Source: Alphaproteobacteria bacterium (GTDB lineage: Bacteria > Pseudomonadota > Alphaproteobacteria > Sphingomonadales > Sphingomonadaceae). Taken from it: 64,000 nt of DNA. The notes under the pieces are model-generated. The model was given only the letters and a program-made list of their open reading frames with translations. It did no database searches and was not told the origin of the DNA. A program made the translations under genes and the position numbers. The stretch is taken from positions 1 through 64,000 of the forward strand of contig JAUIFP010000002.1 of NCBI GenBank assembly GCA_030430365.1, written 5' to 3'. Below, in pieces: positions 26,441-35,285 of the stretch; the first letter of the stretch is position 1, and every line of letters starts with the position of its first letter.

Positions 26441-28945
26441 ATGAAAATATCAGGGAGCATTAGTCACCGCCGCACGCAATTGGCGCTACTTTCGGTGACA
26501 GGTCTTGCAACCGTTATGGCGGCTGCACCGGCAGTCGCGCAAGACAACACCGGCGACGATAACGTGATCGTCGTGACGGCGCAGATGCGCGAACAGAATG
26601 TTCAGGATATTCCGCTGTCGATTACCGCGGTCAGCGGCGAAATGCTGGAAGCTCGCAGCCAGACAAACTTGCGCGAAATTTCGGCCCAGACGCCGAACGT
26701 ACTTCTGCAACAGAATCCATCAGGGCAAGGGAACTCGATGCGCGCCTTCATTCGCGGCGTTGGTCAATCCGACCAGAGCCCGTCAGTGGAGCCGGGCGTC
26801 GGTATCTACGTCGATGACGTCTATTTCGGTACGGTTACGGCATCTGCCTTCGACCTCGTGGATCTTGATCGCGTCGAAGTTCTGCGCGGACCGCAAGGCA
26901 CACTTGCCGGCATGAACTCGCAGGGTGGTGCGATCAAACTCTACTCTCGCAAGCCGGAAGGTGAAGGCGGTTATGTTGAAGCATCGGTCGGCACGATGGG
27001 GCGCCGCGATTTCAAGGCAAGCGCGGACTTCACCGTTGTCCCGGATTCCGTGTTCGCACGCGTAACCGGTGTTTCGCGCAATCGTGACGGGCATATCACC
27101 ATGTACAATTATGCTTGTCTCAATCCGGACGATCCGGATGTGGTTTCGGGCGCAATCCCGGGTCTGATCTCCAGCGGCGACTGCAAGAGCGGCGAACTGG
27201 GCAACCAGCAGATGTATGCTGTTCGTGGCGCTCTGCGTATTGCTCCCATCGGTAGCCCGCTCGAAGTCAACCTGATCGGTGATTATACCAAGGACACGTC
27301 GAACACCCAGGCATCGGTGCTGCTGGCATCGGCTGAGTCCGCCACCAAGGGCAACGCCAGCGGTTATATCGATCGTTCCGGCATGAGCATTCCCTATCAA
27401 GGCGTAGCTTATGACGACCGTTTTGTGCCTTATGGCCAGTATCGCCGCGCCGGATCCGTACTAAACGATCCCTACGCGACTTACGCGAATTTCTACGATC
27501 CGGGTGTTACCTATATGGCGATCGGTCCGCAGGTCGGGCCGCCCTCATCTGTACCTGCCGGCGATCCGAATGGTCCCTTCATTGCCGAGAATGCCAGCCA
27601 AGTTGAAGGTTGGGGTGTTTCCGGTACGATCGATTATGAACTCAGCGATACCCTCGCACTGAAGTCGATCACCGGATATCGCAGCTATGATACGGTTAGC
27701 GGCAACGACAACGATAATTCGCCAGTCGTGTTCATTCAAAGCTCCGACTGGTACGAACACGAGCAGTTCAGCCAGGAACTGCGCCTGTCGGGCAACCTCG
27801 CCGACAATACGGTGCACTTTACCATCGGCGGCATCTATTACGATGCGGCAACGCGCCCCCTTTCGCGCATTCATACGCCGTTCTCGGGCTTTGGTCCGCC
27901 GGACAAGCCGACCTTCTCCTTCCTCAATGACGATACGGCTGACGTGAAGGTGCTGGCCGGGTTCGCCAATGCAGCTTGGGACATCACCGAGGCATTGACG
28001 ATCGAAGGCGGAATCCGCGTCACGGACGAACAGAAGGACTACACCTTCGGCCGTCTGAATCCGGATGGCCGCAGCGACTATCTGCCGCTGTCCAATCCTC
28101 TGAACCAGCTCACGGGATTCACGGATACCTACAAGGCGACGATCACCGACTATCGTGCGGTCATCTCGTATAAGGTTACTCCGGATGTTATGACCTACGC
28201 GCAATTTGCGACTGGTCATAAGGGCGGCGGTATCTCGCCGCGTCCTTACAACGTCTTCCAGATCCGTCCCTTCGGTGCCGAAAAACTTCGTTCGTATGAG
28301 GCTGGCTTCAAGACCGACCTCATGGATCGCCGGGTGCGGATCAATGGCGCTGTGTTCTACATGGAATATCTTGGATACCAGGGTATCCCCGATTTCTGCA
28401 TTGACGAGAATGGCGATCGTGTTGACCAAAATCCACGCGGCCTTTGCGGTCAATATTTGAACCTTGCCGACGCTGAAGTGAAGGGCTTCGAACTGGAAGC
28501 CTTCCTTGAGCCGGTGGACGGTTTCAATATCGACGCATCGCTCAGCCTTACGGACTTCACCTTCGGTGCCCCGACTTATTCGACGACGTCGGTCGTCGAA
28601 GGCGCCAATCGTCCGGGCATTGGTGAATGGAAGTGGAGCGTTGGCGCTCAGTACGAGTTCGATCTTGGGGAGGCGGGCACGCTTACGCCGCGCGTAGATG
28701 TTGCCTATACACCGGGCTACTGCGGCAACTTCGCCTGCGATCCGAACGCAGTTGTCGAGAGCTATACTCTCGCCAATGCACGCTTGACCTTCCGCACGCT
28801 TGACAAGGATTGGCAGGTTTCGGTGGAAGCCACGAACCTGTTCGACAAGCTTTATTACATCAACAAGTTTACGAACGGCTTCTACGCGACCGGCCAGCCA
28901 GGACGCCCGGCCGAATACGCAGTTACAGTTCGCCGCAATTTCTGA
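26441..28945 (+). CDS. TonB-dependent outer-membrane receptor
   Basis: An 834-residue receptor with a Sec signal peptide (cleavage near AVAQD, about residue 33), a TonB-box-like VIVVTAQMRE, a plug domain (QDIPLSITAVSGEMLEAR; RGPQGTLAGMNSQGGAIKLYSRKP) and a beta-barrel ending in YAVTVRRNF with terminal phenylalanine. Sphingomonads use such receptors for aromatic compounds and other scarce nutrients as well as iron. The absence of siderophore genes and the downstream exported enzymes suggest uptake of an organic substrate. An intrinsic terminator follows at 28974-29021. Confidence 0.92.
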   Translation: MKISGSISHRRTQLALLSVTGLATVMAAAPAVAQDNTGDDNVIVVTAQMREQNVQDIPLSITAVSGEMLEARSQTNLREISAQTPNVLLQQNPSGQGNSMRAFIRGVGQSDQSPSVEPGVGIYVDDVYFGTVTASAFDLVDLDRVEVLRGPQGTLAGMNSQGGAIKLYSRKPEGEGGYVEASVGTMGRRDFKASADFTVVPDSVFARVTGVSRNRDGHITMYNYACLNPDDPDVVSGAIPGLISSGDCKSGELGNQQMYAVRGALRIAPIGSPLEVNLIGDYTKDTSNTQASVLLASAESATKGNASGYIDRSGMSIPYQGVAYDDRFVPYGQYRRAGSVLNDPYATYANFYDPGVTYMAIGPQVGPPSSVPAGDPNGPFIAENASQVEGWGVSGTIDYELSDTLALKSITGYRSYDTVSGNDNDNSPVVFIQSSDWYEHEQFSQELRLSGNLADNTVHFTIGGIYYDAATRPLSRIHTPFSGFGPPDKPTFSFLNDDTADVKVLAGFANAAWDITEALTIEGGIRVTDEQKDYTFGRLNPDGRSDYLPLSNPLNQLTGFTDTYKATITDYRAVISYKVTPDVMTYAQFATGHKGGGISPRPYNVFQIRPFGAEKLRSYEAGFKTDLMDRRVRINGAVFYMEYLGYQGIPDFCIDENGDRVDQNPRGLCGQYLNLADAEVKGFELEAFLEPVDGFNIDASLSLTDFTFGAPTYSTTSVVEGANRPGIGEWKWSVGAQYEFDLGEAGTLTPRVDVAYTPGYCGNFACDPNAVVESYTLANARLTFRTLDKDWQVSVEATNLFDKLYYINKFTNGFYATGQPGRPAEYAVTVRRNF

Positions 28946-28973
28946 CAGCGACGAACTAAAATTTGAAAATTGG

Positions 28974-29021
28974 ACGGTGGGGCTGATTGCCGAAAGGCAG
29001 CAACCCCGCCGTTTCTTTTTT
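28974..29021 (+). terminator. Intrinsic terminator after TonB receptor gene
   Basis: An interrupted stem (ACGG.GGGG.TG...TGCC with GGCA.CA.CCCC.CCGT) closed by a GAAA tetraloop at 28992-28995 is followed by TTCTTTTTT (29013-29021). This is a convincing Rho-independent terminator. Confidence 0.85.
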
Positions 29022-29105
29022 GATTTGGAATTGGCGGACGGCAAATGCTGATCCGCGGACAATGGCCCTGAAGAATCAAACGGCCGCTAAGATTGGGAGA
29101 AGGAT

Positions 29106-30212
29106 ATGGATTTTGATCGCCGCACACTGTTGACTGCCGCATCGGCAACCGCAGCATTGGGTGTTGCCGGTGGCGCCGCCGGCTCAGCGAAAGCAGTGCC
29201 TTCAAGCCAGATCCGCATCGGCACGGAAGAGGCCTTTTCCACCAAAGAACATATGAAGGCCATGAAAAATCTGGTCGATGCAAATCCGGAAGTGATACGC
29301 TTCGATTATAAGCTGTGGCGAATGATTACTTCCGATCTAGAGGCCGATACCCCCAAGCGCCTGTTAGATTTCGAGAATATTCGTATCCCCGAAATGGACG
29401 AATACGGCGTCACTATGCAACTGCTTTCGCTCACTTCACCAGGTGTGCAGATGCTCGATACGGATACGGCAATCGGCGTAGCGCGAAGCACGAATGATGA
29501 GTTGGCAGGTGTGATCAAGCGCCATCCAACGCGCTTCGCAGGCCTGGCAAGTGTGGCTCCGCAAAATCCGCAAGAGGCAGCACGAGAGATTGAGCGTGCG
29601 AAAACGCAGCTCAAGCTTAACGGCATCGTGATCAATTCGCATACCAACAACGAATATCTGGACGACCAGAAATACTGGCCGATCCTGGAGGCCGCTGAAG
29701 CCTTGGATATGCCGATTTACCTACATCCGCGCACACCATCCGATCAGATGCGTCCGCCTTTCGACGACTACAACATGGGGAGCGCCTTCTGGGGCTATGG
29801 TTTAGAAACGTCGACGCATTTTGTGCGCCTCATGATGAGCGGCTTGTTCGATCGTTTCCCCAAACTCAATGTCGTCCTGGGCCATATGGGCGAGGCGGTT
29901 CCTTTCTGGATCTGGAGGTTGGATTACATGAGCGCAGCGGGCGTGAGCCGCGGCGAAACGCCCATCAAGCTGAAGCCCAGCGAATATCTGCGCCGAAACC
30001 TCAAGATCACAACCAGCGGGCAGGAGAATCCCGACGCGCTGCGCTATTCTATCGAGACTCTCGGTGCGTGGAACGTGATGTGGGCGATCGATTATCCTTA
30101 TCAGGAGACGCCCGGAGCAGTCTATTTCATGGACAATGCGCCGATCTCGCAGGCTGAAAGAGATGCGATCTACTGGCAGAATGCGCAGCGCATCTTCAAC
30201 ATTCAACGATGA
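29106..30212 (+). CDS. Tat-exported amidohydrolase of the 2,3-dihydroxybenzoate/gamma-resorcylate decarboxylase family
   Basis: A 368-residue amidohydrolase_2-type TIM barrel. The N-terminus DRRTLLTAASATAALGV is a twin-arginine signal, so the enzyme is probably periplasmic. Metal ligands expected for the decarboxylase group are visible: Glu41 in GTEEAF, His207 in YLHPR, Asp329 in AIDYPYQ; LLSLTSPGVQ, LGHMGEAVPFWIW and ITTSG also match that family. It should perform a non-oxidative decarboxylation or hydrolysis of an aromatic acid. It forms a tandem pair with the next gene, its closest relative in the window. Substrate unknown. Confidence 0.83.
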   Translation: MDFDRRTLLTAASATAALGVAGGAAGSAKAVPSSQIRIGTEEAFSTKEHMKAMKNLVDANPEVIRFDYKLWRMITSDLEADTPKRLLDFENIRIPEMDEYGVTMQLLSLTSPGVQMLDTDTAIGVARSTNDELAGVIKRHPTRFAGLASVAPQNPQEAAREIERAKTQLKLNGIVINSHTNNEYLDDQKYWPILEAAEALDMPIYLHPRTPSDQMRPPFDDYNMGSAFWGYGLETSTHFVRLMMSGLFDRFPKLNVVLGHMGEAVPFWIWRLDYMSAAGVSRGETPIKLKPSEYLRRNLKITTSGQENPDALRYSIETLGAWNVMWAIDYPYQETPGAVYFMDNAPISQAERDAIYWQNAQRIFNIQR

Positions 30213-30249
30213 GCCGCTCCAACATGCTTGCGGCAATGGGAGAGAAAAA

Positions 30250-31374
30250 GTGCAAAGAAGGGATATTCTAGGTTTAGCTGGCGCAATTGGCGCTGCGGCT
30301 GCACTTCCAGGTGTGGCAAATGCGCAGCGCAGCCTGGAGGAAGGACGCTTCCCGAAACCGAGCGGGAAGTACAAACGGATCGGTACAGAGGCCGCTTTCG
30401 CAACCCAGCCACAGCTCGATGGTTTCCGGGATATCGGCAAATACCTTGCGGAAGGTGCGGACCTGTCCTTCACCCAGATTTTGCTGGGCGACAGTGATTA
30501 CGCCAAGGATATGACGCCGCGGCTTCTCAATATCGGGGAAGGGCGCATTGCCGAAATGGATGACGGCGGCGTCGCAATGCAAGTACTTTCGCTGACGTCG
30601 CCAGGTGTCCAACTGTTCAGCGCCGACACTGCGGTTTCGATCGCGCGGGAGAGTAACGATATCCTGGCCGAGGCAATCGCAAAGCATCCCAGCCGTTTTG
30701 CCGGGCTTGCCGCTTTGTCCCCGCAGGATCCGAAGCGTGCGGTAGTGGAGATGGAGCGAGCCGTAACGCGGCTCGGCCTCAATGGCTTCATCGTCAATTC
30801 GCACACTGACGGCCATTATCTCGATGAAGAGCAAAACTGGCCTATTCTCGAAGCGGCGGAGGCACTCGGTCGCCCGATCTACATCCACCCCCGTTCGCTG
30901 CCGGAAACTTCGATCGCTCCGTTTCGGCCATATGGGCTTGGCGGAGCTTCATGGGGTTATGCGGTGGAGACAGGTACGCACGGCATGCGTCTGCTTTTCA
31001 GCGGCGTCTTCGACCGTTTCCCCAACCTCAAGATCGTACTGGGGCATATGGGCGAAGGAATCCCTTATTGGGTCTATCGCTTCGATCACATGTATGAGAC
31101 TGCAAGGCGCAATTGGGGAACTGGCGGGCTCGTTAACACGCCAAGTTTCTACCTCAAGCGCAACATGATGATCACCACCAGTGGTATGTTCTCGGAATCA
31201 GTGCTGAAATACTGCCTCGAAGTGATCGGGCCGGACAACATCATGTGGGCGGCGGATTATCCCTATCAAAACAATCGTGAAGCAGCGGCTTTTCTTGATG
31301 CCGCTGCAATTCCGGAAACTCAGAAGATCCAGATTTATTCCGGAAATGCGGAGCGGATATTCCATTTGAACTGA
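30250..31374 (+). CDS. Second exported amidohydrolase of the same decarboxylase family
   Basis: A 374-residue paralogue of the upstream gene. Start: GTG at 30250, five bases after GGGAGAG, giving VQRRDILGLAGAIGAAAALPGVANA, a twin-arginine signal cut after ANA. Catalytic residues are retained: Glu47 in GTEAAF, His in YIHPRS, Asp in AADYPYQ; LSLTSPGVQ, LGHMGEGIPYWVYR and ITTSG are shared. It follows the first copy by 37 bases, probably in one operon. Conservation of all expected metal ligands in both copies argues for two active enzymes, perhaps for different regioisomers. Confidence 0.83.
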   Translation: MQRRDILGLAGAIGAAAALPGVANAQRSLEEGRFPKPSGKYKRIGTEAAFATQPQLDGFRDIGKYLAEGADLSFTQILLGDSDYAKDMTPRLLNIGEGRIAEMDDGGVAMQVLSLTSPGVQLFSADTAVSIARESNDILAEAIAKHPSRFAGLAALSPQDPKRAVVEMERAVTRLGLNGFIVNSHTDGHYLDEEQNWPILEAAEALGRPIYIHPRSLPETSIAPFRPYGLGGASWGYAVETGTHGMRLLFSGVFDRFPNLKIVLGHMGEGIPYWVYRFDHMYETARRNWGTGGLVNTPSFYLKRNMMITTSGMFSESVLKYCLEVIGPDNIMWAADYPYQNNREAAAFLDAAAIPETQKIQIYSGNAERIFHLN

Positions 31375-31383
31375 TGAGAAGGC

Positions 31384-31411
31384 GGGCCCGACCGTTAGAA
31401 TGGCCGGGCCC
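31384..31411. terminator. Bidirectional hairpin between convergent genes
   Basis: GGGCCCG (31384-31390) pairs with CGGGCCC (31405-31411). It lies between the stop of the second amidohydrolase and the stop of the convergent secreted protein. A short CTTC follows on the plus strand, so the U-tract is weak. Confidence 0.55.
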
Positions 31412-31420
31412 TTCACTCGC

Positions 31421-32347
31421 TTATTCCCAAGGCGTAGGCATATTGAGCGGAATGAAGGTCACGACGCCTTCCGCATCCATGACCGTGTCTCCTTCGATGC
31501 GCACGAGTTCGGCAACAAGCCGGCTCATCGGATAGGGGCGTTGCAGTTCCACCTCGGTGCCATCGGCAGCGAAGAAGCTCGCTTCCTTGGCAGGCAGATC
31601 CTGAACGCTGATGGCGACGACCAATCCGCGCTCTGTGTCGACCACGGGGAAGCGCCGGTCGCGAATGCGCTCGACCGGAGCGAACAGGCCAGCGCTGAAG
31701 ACGGAGGCGCAATCCTTCTGGGCCGGGTCGATTTCTCCTTCCGCGGAAGAAATCTGCACGCCGTTTTCCAGCATTTTGCAGTCTTCGCCGAAGTCGGCCA
31801 GCAACGTGCCGTTATTGCGCTGCTTGGTCGCGAGGTAGTTGTCTGCGACATCGATCAACCTGTCGCGCGAGCGGCGATCGGATGCATTGACCATGCCCGT
31901 CATGTCGTCCGAAATTGCGAATGCGCGCGGATCGCCAAACGGCATGGGCCAGGGCGTGCGTCCAGCGATCACTTCGATCTCGCTGATCTCGCCGTCCGGC
32001 GCCTTGATCCGCACAGCGCCGAAGGATGGTTCGTCATGGTCCCAGATCGTGCCGAACCACATGACGTTGCCAGTGGTTTCGTCCGCGACCGCCAGCGCCT
32101 TCGAGCCGACAGTTTCGCCGACCGAGCCCCACCAGGCGTCGCCGATCGTCAGCGAAACATTGTTCTCGGTATAATAGACGGGATCGGGATCGACCCAGGG
32201 CAGACGCTGATAATCCTGTTCTGCAATGGCGACCGTGAATTCGTCTGCAAGTTTCAGCAGGCATGCTTCGTCGCAGCTTCCGGCGGAGGCGGGGCTGGCG
32301 GCCAAGGCGATGGCACTCGCGGTGATAAGGCTGGCAAGCGCGCGCAT
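31421..32347 (-). CDS. Secreted protein, DUF8021-like, downstream member of a tandem pair
   Basis: A 308-residue protein with a Sec signal peptide (MRALASLITASAIALAASPASA) and a mature start GSCDEACLLKLADEF. The pattern C-x3-CL...TENNVSLTIGDAWWGS... resembles the DUF8021 family, whose members I recall as CxxxCL...RFTEN...GLWG. A second half contains DRLIDVADNYLATKQRNNGTLLADFGEDCKMLENG, which looks like an NTF2-like unit, so the protein may be a double NTF2-like fold. No enzymatic function is assigned. Its start overlaps the stop of the upstream paralogue by one base, so the two are co-translated. Confidence 0.7.
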   Translation of the reverse strand: MRALASLITASAIALAASPASAGSCDEACLLKLADEFTVAIAEQDYQRLPWVDPDPVYYTENNVSLTIGDAWWGSVGETVGSKALAVADETTGNVMWFGTIWDHDEPSFGAVRIKAPDGEISEIEVIAGRTPWPMPFGDPRAFAISDDMTGMVNASDRRSRDRLIDVADNYLATKQRNNGTLLADFGEDCKMLENGVQISSAEGEIDPAQKDCASVFSAGLFAPVERIRDRRFPVVDTERGLVVAISVQDLPAKEASFFAADGTEVELQRPYPMSRLVAELVRIEGDTVMDAEGVVTFIPLNMPTPWE

Positions 32348-33318
32348 TATTGGTCTCCCTCGTCGGCCCAGGGCGAATGCATGCCATAGGGAACGTAATC
32401 GAAGCTCGCTTCGATGGTGAAAATCTTGCCGTCGATGATCTTGAAGGCTTCCATGATCGAAAGCGAATTGGGCCATTTCAGAAGCGTCTTCATGGTTCGG
32501 CCATCGGTCAGTTCGTATTCGTCGAAATAGTTCGCGTGATCGAAGAAGTTCATGCCCACGACGATGCCGCGTTCGACGTCGATCAGGGGGAAGCGCCGCT
32601 CGCGCAGCTGCTTGTTGATCCGGTAAATGCCGAGTTTGAACTGTTCTTCGCAGCCCTGAGCCACGGATGCGGAGTTGTTCGAGTTCTTGGTAACGGCAGT
32701 TGTGCTGATGCCGTTTTCGAGCCGCGAGCAATCGTCCGTGAAATGGGCAAAGACCTGCCCGTCATTATATTCGACCGTGTTGAAATAGGAATCCGCGATG
32801 GCGCGCAGCCTTGCGCGCGGCTTGGCCTGATCTTCGGGGACGGCCTCCGTCCAGGCCGGGTGATGCGGCTCTTCGCCGGTGCCGAAGATCAGCGGCATGC
32901 CGGTGACGCGCGAGACCACCGTTTCGGCCTCGTCGATTTCGCCGGCGCGGCTGACATGCAGCCTTATGGCCAGGAAAACCAGATTGCCGTGCTCATAGGC
33001 ATGGCCGAACCAGGCGACATTGCCGGTCACCACGTCGGCCGGCATCATGCCGTCGGCGGGGTCTGCCGCACTGACGGAGCCCCACAGGCCTTCGCCGATT
33101 GGCATCTCGACACTGTTTTCGGTGAAGCGAACATCTTCGGCAAAGGGCGCCCGCGAGGGATCCTTTGCATTCAGCGCCTCGACATAGGAGAGCGCGAAAC
33201 CTTCCAGGCAAGCTCTATCGCAATTGCTGCGCGGAAGCGCCGTCTCTTCGCCATACGCCTGCGCGCAGACGGGGGCCGCCGCAACCAGGCAGATTGCCCC
33301 AAGGGCACTGCGGATCAT
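32347..33318 (-). CDS. Secreted protein, DUF8021-like, upstream member of a tandem pair
   Basis: A 323-residue protein: signal peptide MIRSALGAICLVAAAPVCAQA, then CDRACLEGFALSYVEALNAKDPSRAPFAEDVRFTEN and GEGLWGSV, the clearest DUF8021-like match of the pair. The second half, RLRAIADSYFNTVEYNDGQVFAHFTDDCSRLENG, parallels that of the downstream gene. Two ATGs in a row (33321, 33318) follow GGGAGAGG. It is divergent from the exported SnoaL-like gene at 33521. Both proteins are expected in the periplasm with the amidohydrolases and exported SnoaL proteins. Confidence 0.72.
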   Translation of the reverse strand: MIRSALGAICLVAAAPVCAQAYGEETALPRSNCDRACLEGFALSYVEALNAKDPSRAPFAEDVRFTENSVEMPIGEGLWGSVSAADPADGMMPADVVTGNVAWFGHAYEHGNLVFLAIRLHVSRAGEIDEAETVVSRVTGMPLIFGTGEEPHHPAWTEAVPEDQAKPRARLRAIADSYFNTVEYNDGQVFAHFTDDCSRLENGISTTAVTKNSNNSASVAQGCEEQFKLGIYRINKQLRERRFPLIDVERGIVVGMNFFDHANYFDEYELTDGRTMKTLLKWPNSLSIMEAFKIIDGKIFTIEASFDYVPYGMHSPWADEGDQ

Positions 33319-33520
33319 CATTCCTCTCCCACTGTTCCTTGGCAGCAAGGTGGCAGCGGGCAATGCGGCTGTCATTGTTCGAATTGTCTTGCCGGCTTGG
33401 CTCACATGGAAGCGGCATTGCGCTTGCTGGCATCGTCCAACTAGGTTTCCGCCGCGTAATCACACCCCTGGGCGATTGGGCGGTCACGGCCCGAAGCCAC
33501 CACGAATGGAGACGGATGAA

Positions 33521-34105
33521 ATGCGAAAAACTCGTTTGGCAGTGCCTCTTGCAATGGCTGCGGCCATGGCATTCCCGGCATGGGCCGCACATGCGGAAGA
33601 CCAGCAGGAACTCACCCTGGAACAGCGGGTGGACCAGCTGGAATCGGAAAAGCAGATCCGCGAAGTCATCATCGAATATGGCGAATATCTCGATGCCCGT
33701 GACTATGCCGGCTATGCTTCTCTATTCGCCAGCGACGGGACCTGGACCGGTGGGTTCGGCAACGCAACCGGCCCTGCGGCCATTCAGAAGATGCTGGAAG
33801 ACAATCTGGGCATTCCGGAAGAGGGCTTCGTCAATAAGGACAACTTCCATCTGGACACGACTGTGATCGTCGACGTGCACGGCGATACGGCAGAGGCGCG
33901 CTCGCGCTACATGTTCTACACGCGCACTGAAGACAATCGCCCGCGTCCGCTGCTGGCGGGCCGCTATTTCGATGAATTCGTCCGCGAGAACGGCGAATGG
34001 AAGATCAAGACCCGCAAGTCCCACGGCGTGATTCCCTATCGTGACGGCAATGCTCCGCCGCCGGACGCGCCGCCGCCGGGTGTACAGGATGTCATGAAGA
34101 AATAG
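33521..34105 (+). CDS. Exported SnoaL/NTF2-like protein, subfamily A
   Basis: A 194-residue protein: signal peptide ending PAWAAHA, then a SnoaL-like domain with an N-terminal helix QLESEKQIREVIIEYGEYLDARDYAGYASLFASDGTW (here typical of scytalone dehydratase/SnoaL-type folds), a His in KDNFHLDTTVIV and the strand ERENGEWKIKTR-type ending (VRENGEWKIKTRKSHGVIP). It closely resembles the cytoplasmic protein at 34767 along its whole length (LDARD, TGP-AI-ML, NFHL, LAGRY-DE-VRE-G-W). Catalytic activity is unknown; such folds serve as lyases, isomerases, dehydratases or binding proteins. Confidence 0.8.
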   Translation: MRKTRLAVPLAMAAAMAFPAWAAHAEDQQELTLEQRVDQLESEKQIREVIIEYGEYLDARDYAGYASLFASDGTWTGGFGNATGPAAIQKMLEDNLGIPEEGFVNKDNFHLDTTVIVDVHGDTAEARSRYMFYTRTEDNRPRPLLAGRYFDEFVRENGEWKIKTRKSHGVIPYRDGNAPPPDAPPPGVQDVMKK

Positions 34106-34135
34106 GCTTGCCGGACTGAACAGCGCGGCAGGCAA

Positions 34136-34564
34136 TCATGCTTCAGGCACGGGGAGGTCCAAAGCGACGTCCCTGCGCCTGAAGCGCCATCCTTCCGGCA
34201 GTTTGATCAGGTCGTCTGAATAGCTCCCGGCGAGAGCAGGCCGGATTCCATCCGCGCCTTGTTCGAGCAGGAGCCAGCGCGACCAGCAGCTTGCACTTGC
34301 ACCCTCGCTGGCGATGGTGATCGAAAAATTGCTGAAGATGTGCACGCAAGGCGGCGTGCCTGCGAATTCTCTGGCAACGAACTCGGCCAGGGCAGGCCGC
34401 CCGGAGATGACGCCATAGTGATCGCCGCCAATCCATTCGCCATCTGGTGCGAACAGCGAAGCCCAGCCCAATGCATCGCGCAGGTCGAGCAGGCGGCCAT
34501 ATTCCGCCATCAAACGCCGGATGGCTTCCGTCTCTTCGCAATTGCAGGCTGGAGCTTGATCCAT
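34136..34564 (-). CDS. SnoaL-like protein, small, cytoplasmic
   Basis: A 142-residue protein without signal peptide. The pattern EAIRRLMAEYGRLLDLRDALGWASLFAPDGEW followed by GRPALAEFVAREF and HIFSNFSITI is that of the SnoaL-like/NTF2 superfamily. It is most like subfamily A but shorter. It is convergent with the exported gene ending at 34105, 30 bases away, and divergent from the operon beginning at 34767. Function unknown. Confidence 0.75.
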   Translation of the reverse strand: MDQAPACNCEETEAIRRLMAEYGRLLDLRDALGWASLFAPDGEWIGGDHYGVISGRPALAEFVAREFAGTPPCVHIFSNFSITIASEGASASCWSRWLLLEQGADGIRPALAGSYSDDLIKLPEGWRFRRRDVALDLPVPEA

Positions 34565-34766
34565 GGTTTCGGAAGGCGTTCCCTCACTGTTTCACCGGGC
34601 TGGATACCGCGCGATTGCAGCGTTGCCAAAGCACGCGGCCAATCCGGTCTACCTGCGCAGCCAGATCGGTCTACCGGCAACCGGGAAATCCCGGTTTATT
34701 GAAGTGCAACGGCAAACTAGAACTGTGTTTGTCTGCAGGCTGCAAATCAGCCGCATGGGAGAATAG
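34565..34766. promoter_or_regulatory. Divergent control region with direct repeat and palindrome
   Basis: CGGTCTACC occurs twice, at 34645-34653 and 34667-34675, start points 22 bases apart, i.e. two helical turns, as is typical for AraC-family half-sites. Immediately after lies the perfect palindrome AACCGGGA-AA-TCCCGGTT (34679-34696). An AraC regulator is encoded at 39434. No strong -35/-10 pair was recognised. Confidence 0.5.
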
Positions 34767-35285
34767 ATGTCTGACGCTGCTATGCCGCCCGGTTCCGGAG
34801 CGGCACAATCCGTTGAAGAACGCCTGCGCGCCTTGGAGGATGAACGCGAGATTCGCGATCTCATCATTACCTATGCGCAGCGGCTCGATGCGCGCGATCA
34901 CAAGGGATACGCGCGGCTGTTTGCACGGGAAGGGCGCTGGTCCGGCCGGATGGGAGACGCGACCGGCCCCGAGGCGATCGAGGCGATGCTGGTGGAAGGG
35001 TTCGGCCCCATGCCAGAGAATTTCGTCAACACCCAGAACTTTCACCTGATGAGCAACATCGTCATCGAAGTGGATGGCGACCGTGCGAAGGCGGAATCCC
35101 GCCTCGTTTATTTCGTGCGCACGGCCGAAGCGAAGCCCACGGCCATGCTCGCCGGGCGGTATTATGATGAGCTGGTGCGCGAAGACGGGCGCTGGCGCTT
35201 TTCTTACCGCCGCGTGGTCGGCGAGATACCGACCCGCGATGAGCGCCCAGTCAGAACACCGGAGGAAGATGGACATGTCCGCTGA
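34767..35285 (+). CDS. Cytoplasmic SnoaL/NTF2-like protein, subfamily A
   Basis: A 172-residue protein with no signal peptide, first gene of a five-gene operon. The SnoaL-like domain spans about 12-150: EERLRALEDEREIRDLIITYAQRLDARDHKGYARLF..., NTQNFHLMSNIVIEV, MLAGRYYDELVREDGRWRF. It is the cytoplasmic counterpart of the exported protein at 33521. The last 11 bases overlap the next gene. Enzymatic role unknown. Confidence 0.8.
   Translation: MSDAAMPPGSGAAQSVEERLRALEDEREIRDLIITYAQRLDARDHKGYARLFAREGRWSGRMGDATGPEAIEAMLVEGFGPMPENFVNTQNFHLMSNIVIEVDGDRAKAESRLVYFVRTAEAKPTAMLAGRYYDELVREDGRWRFSYRRVVGEIPTRDERPVRTPEEDGHVR

Noticed and set aside
27545-29062. 505-codon minus-strand frame
   Set aside because: Antisense to the TonB receptor, which has signal peptide, plug and barrel features.
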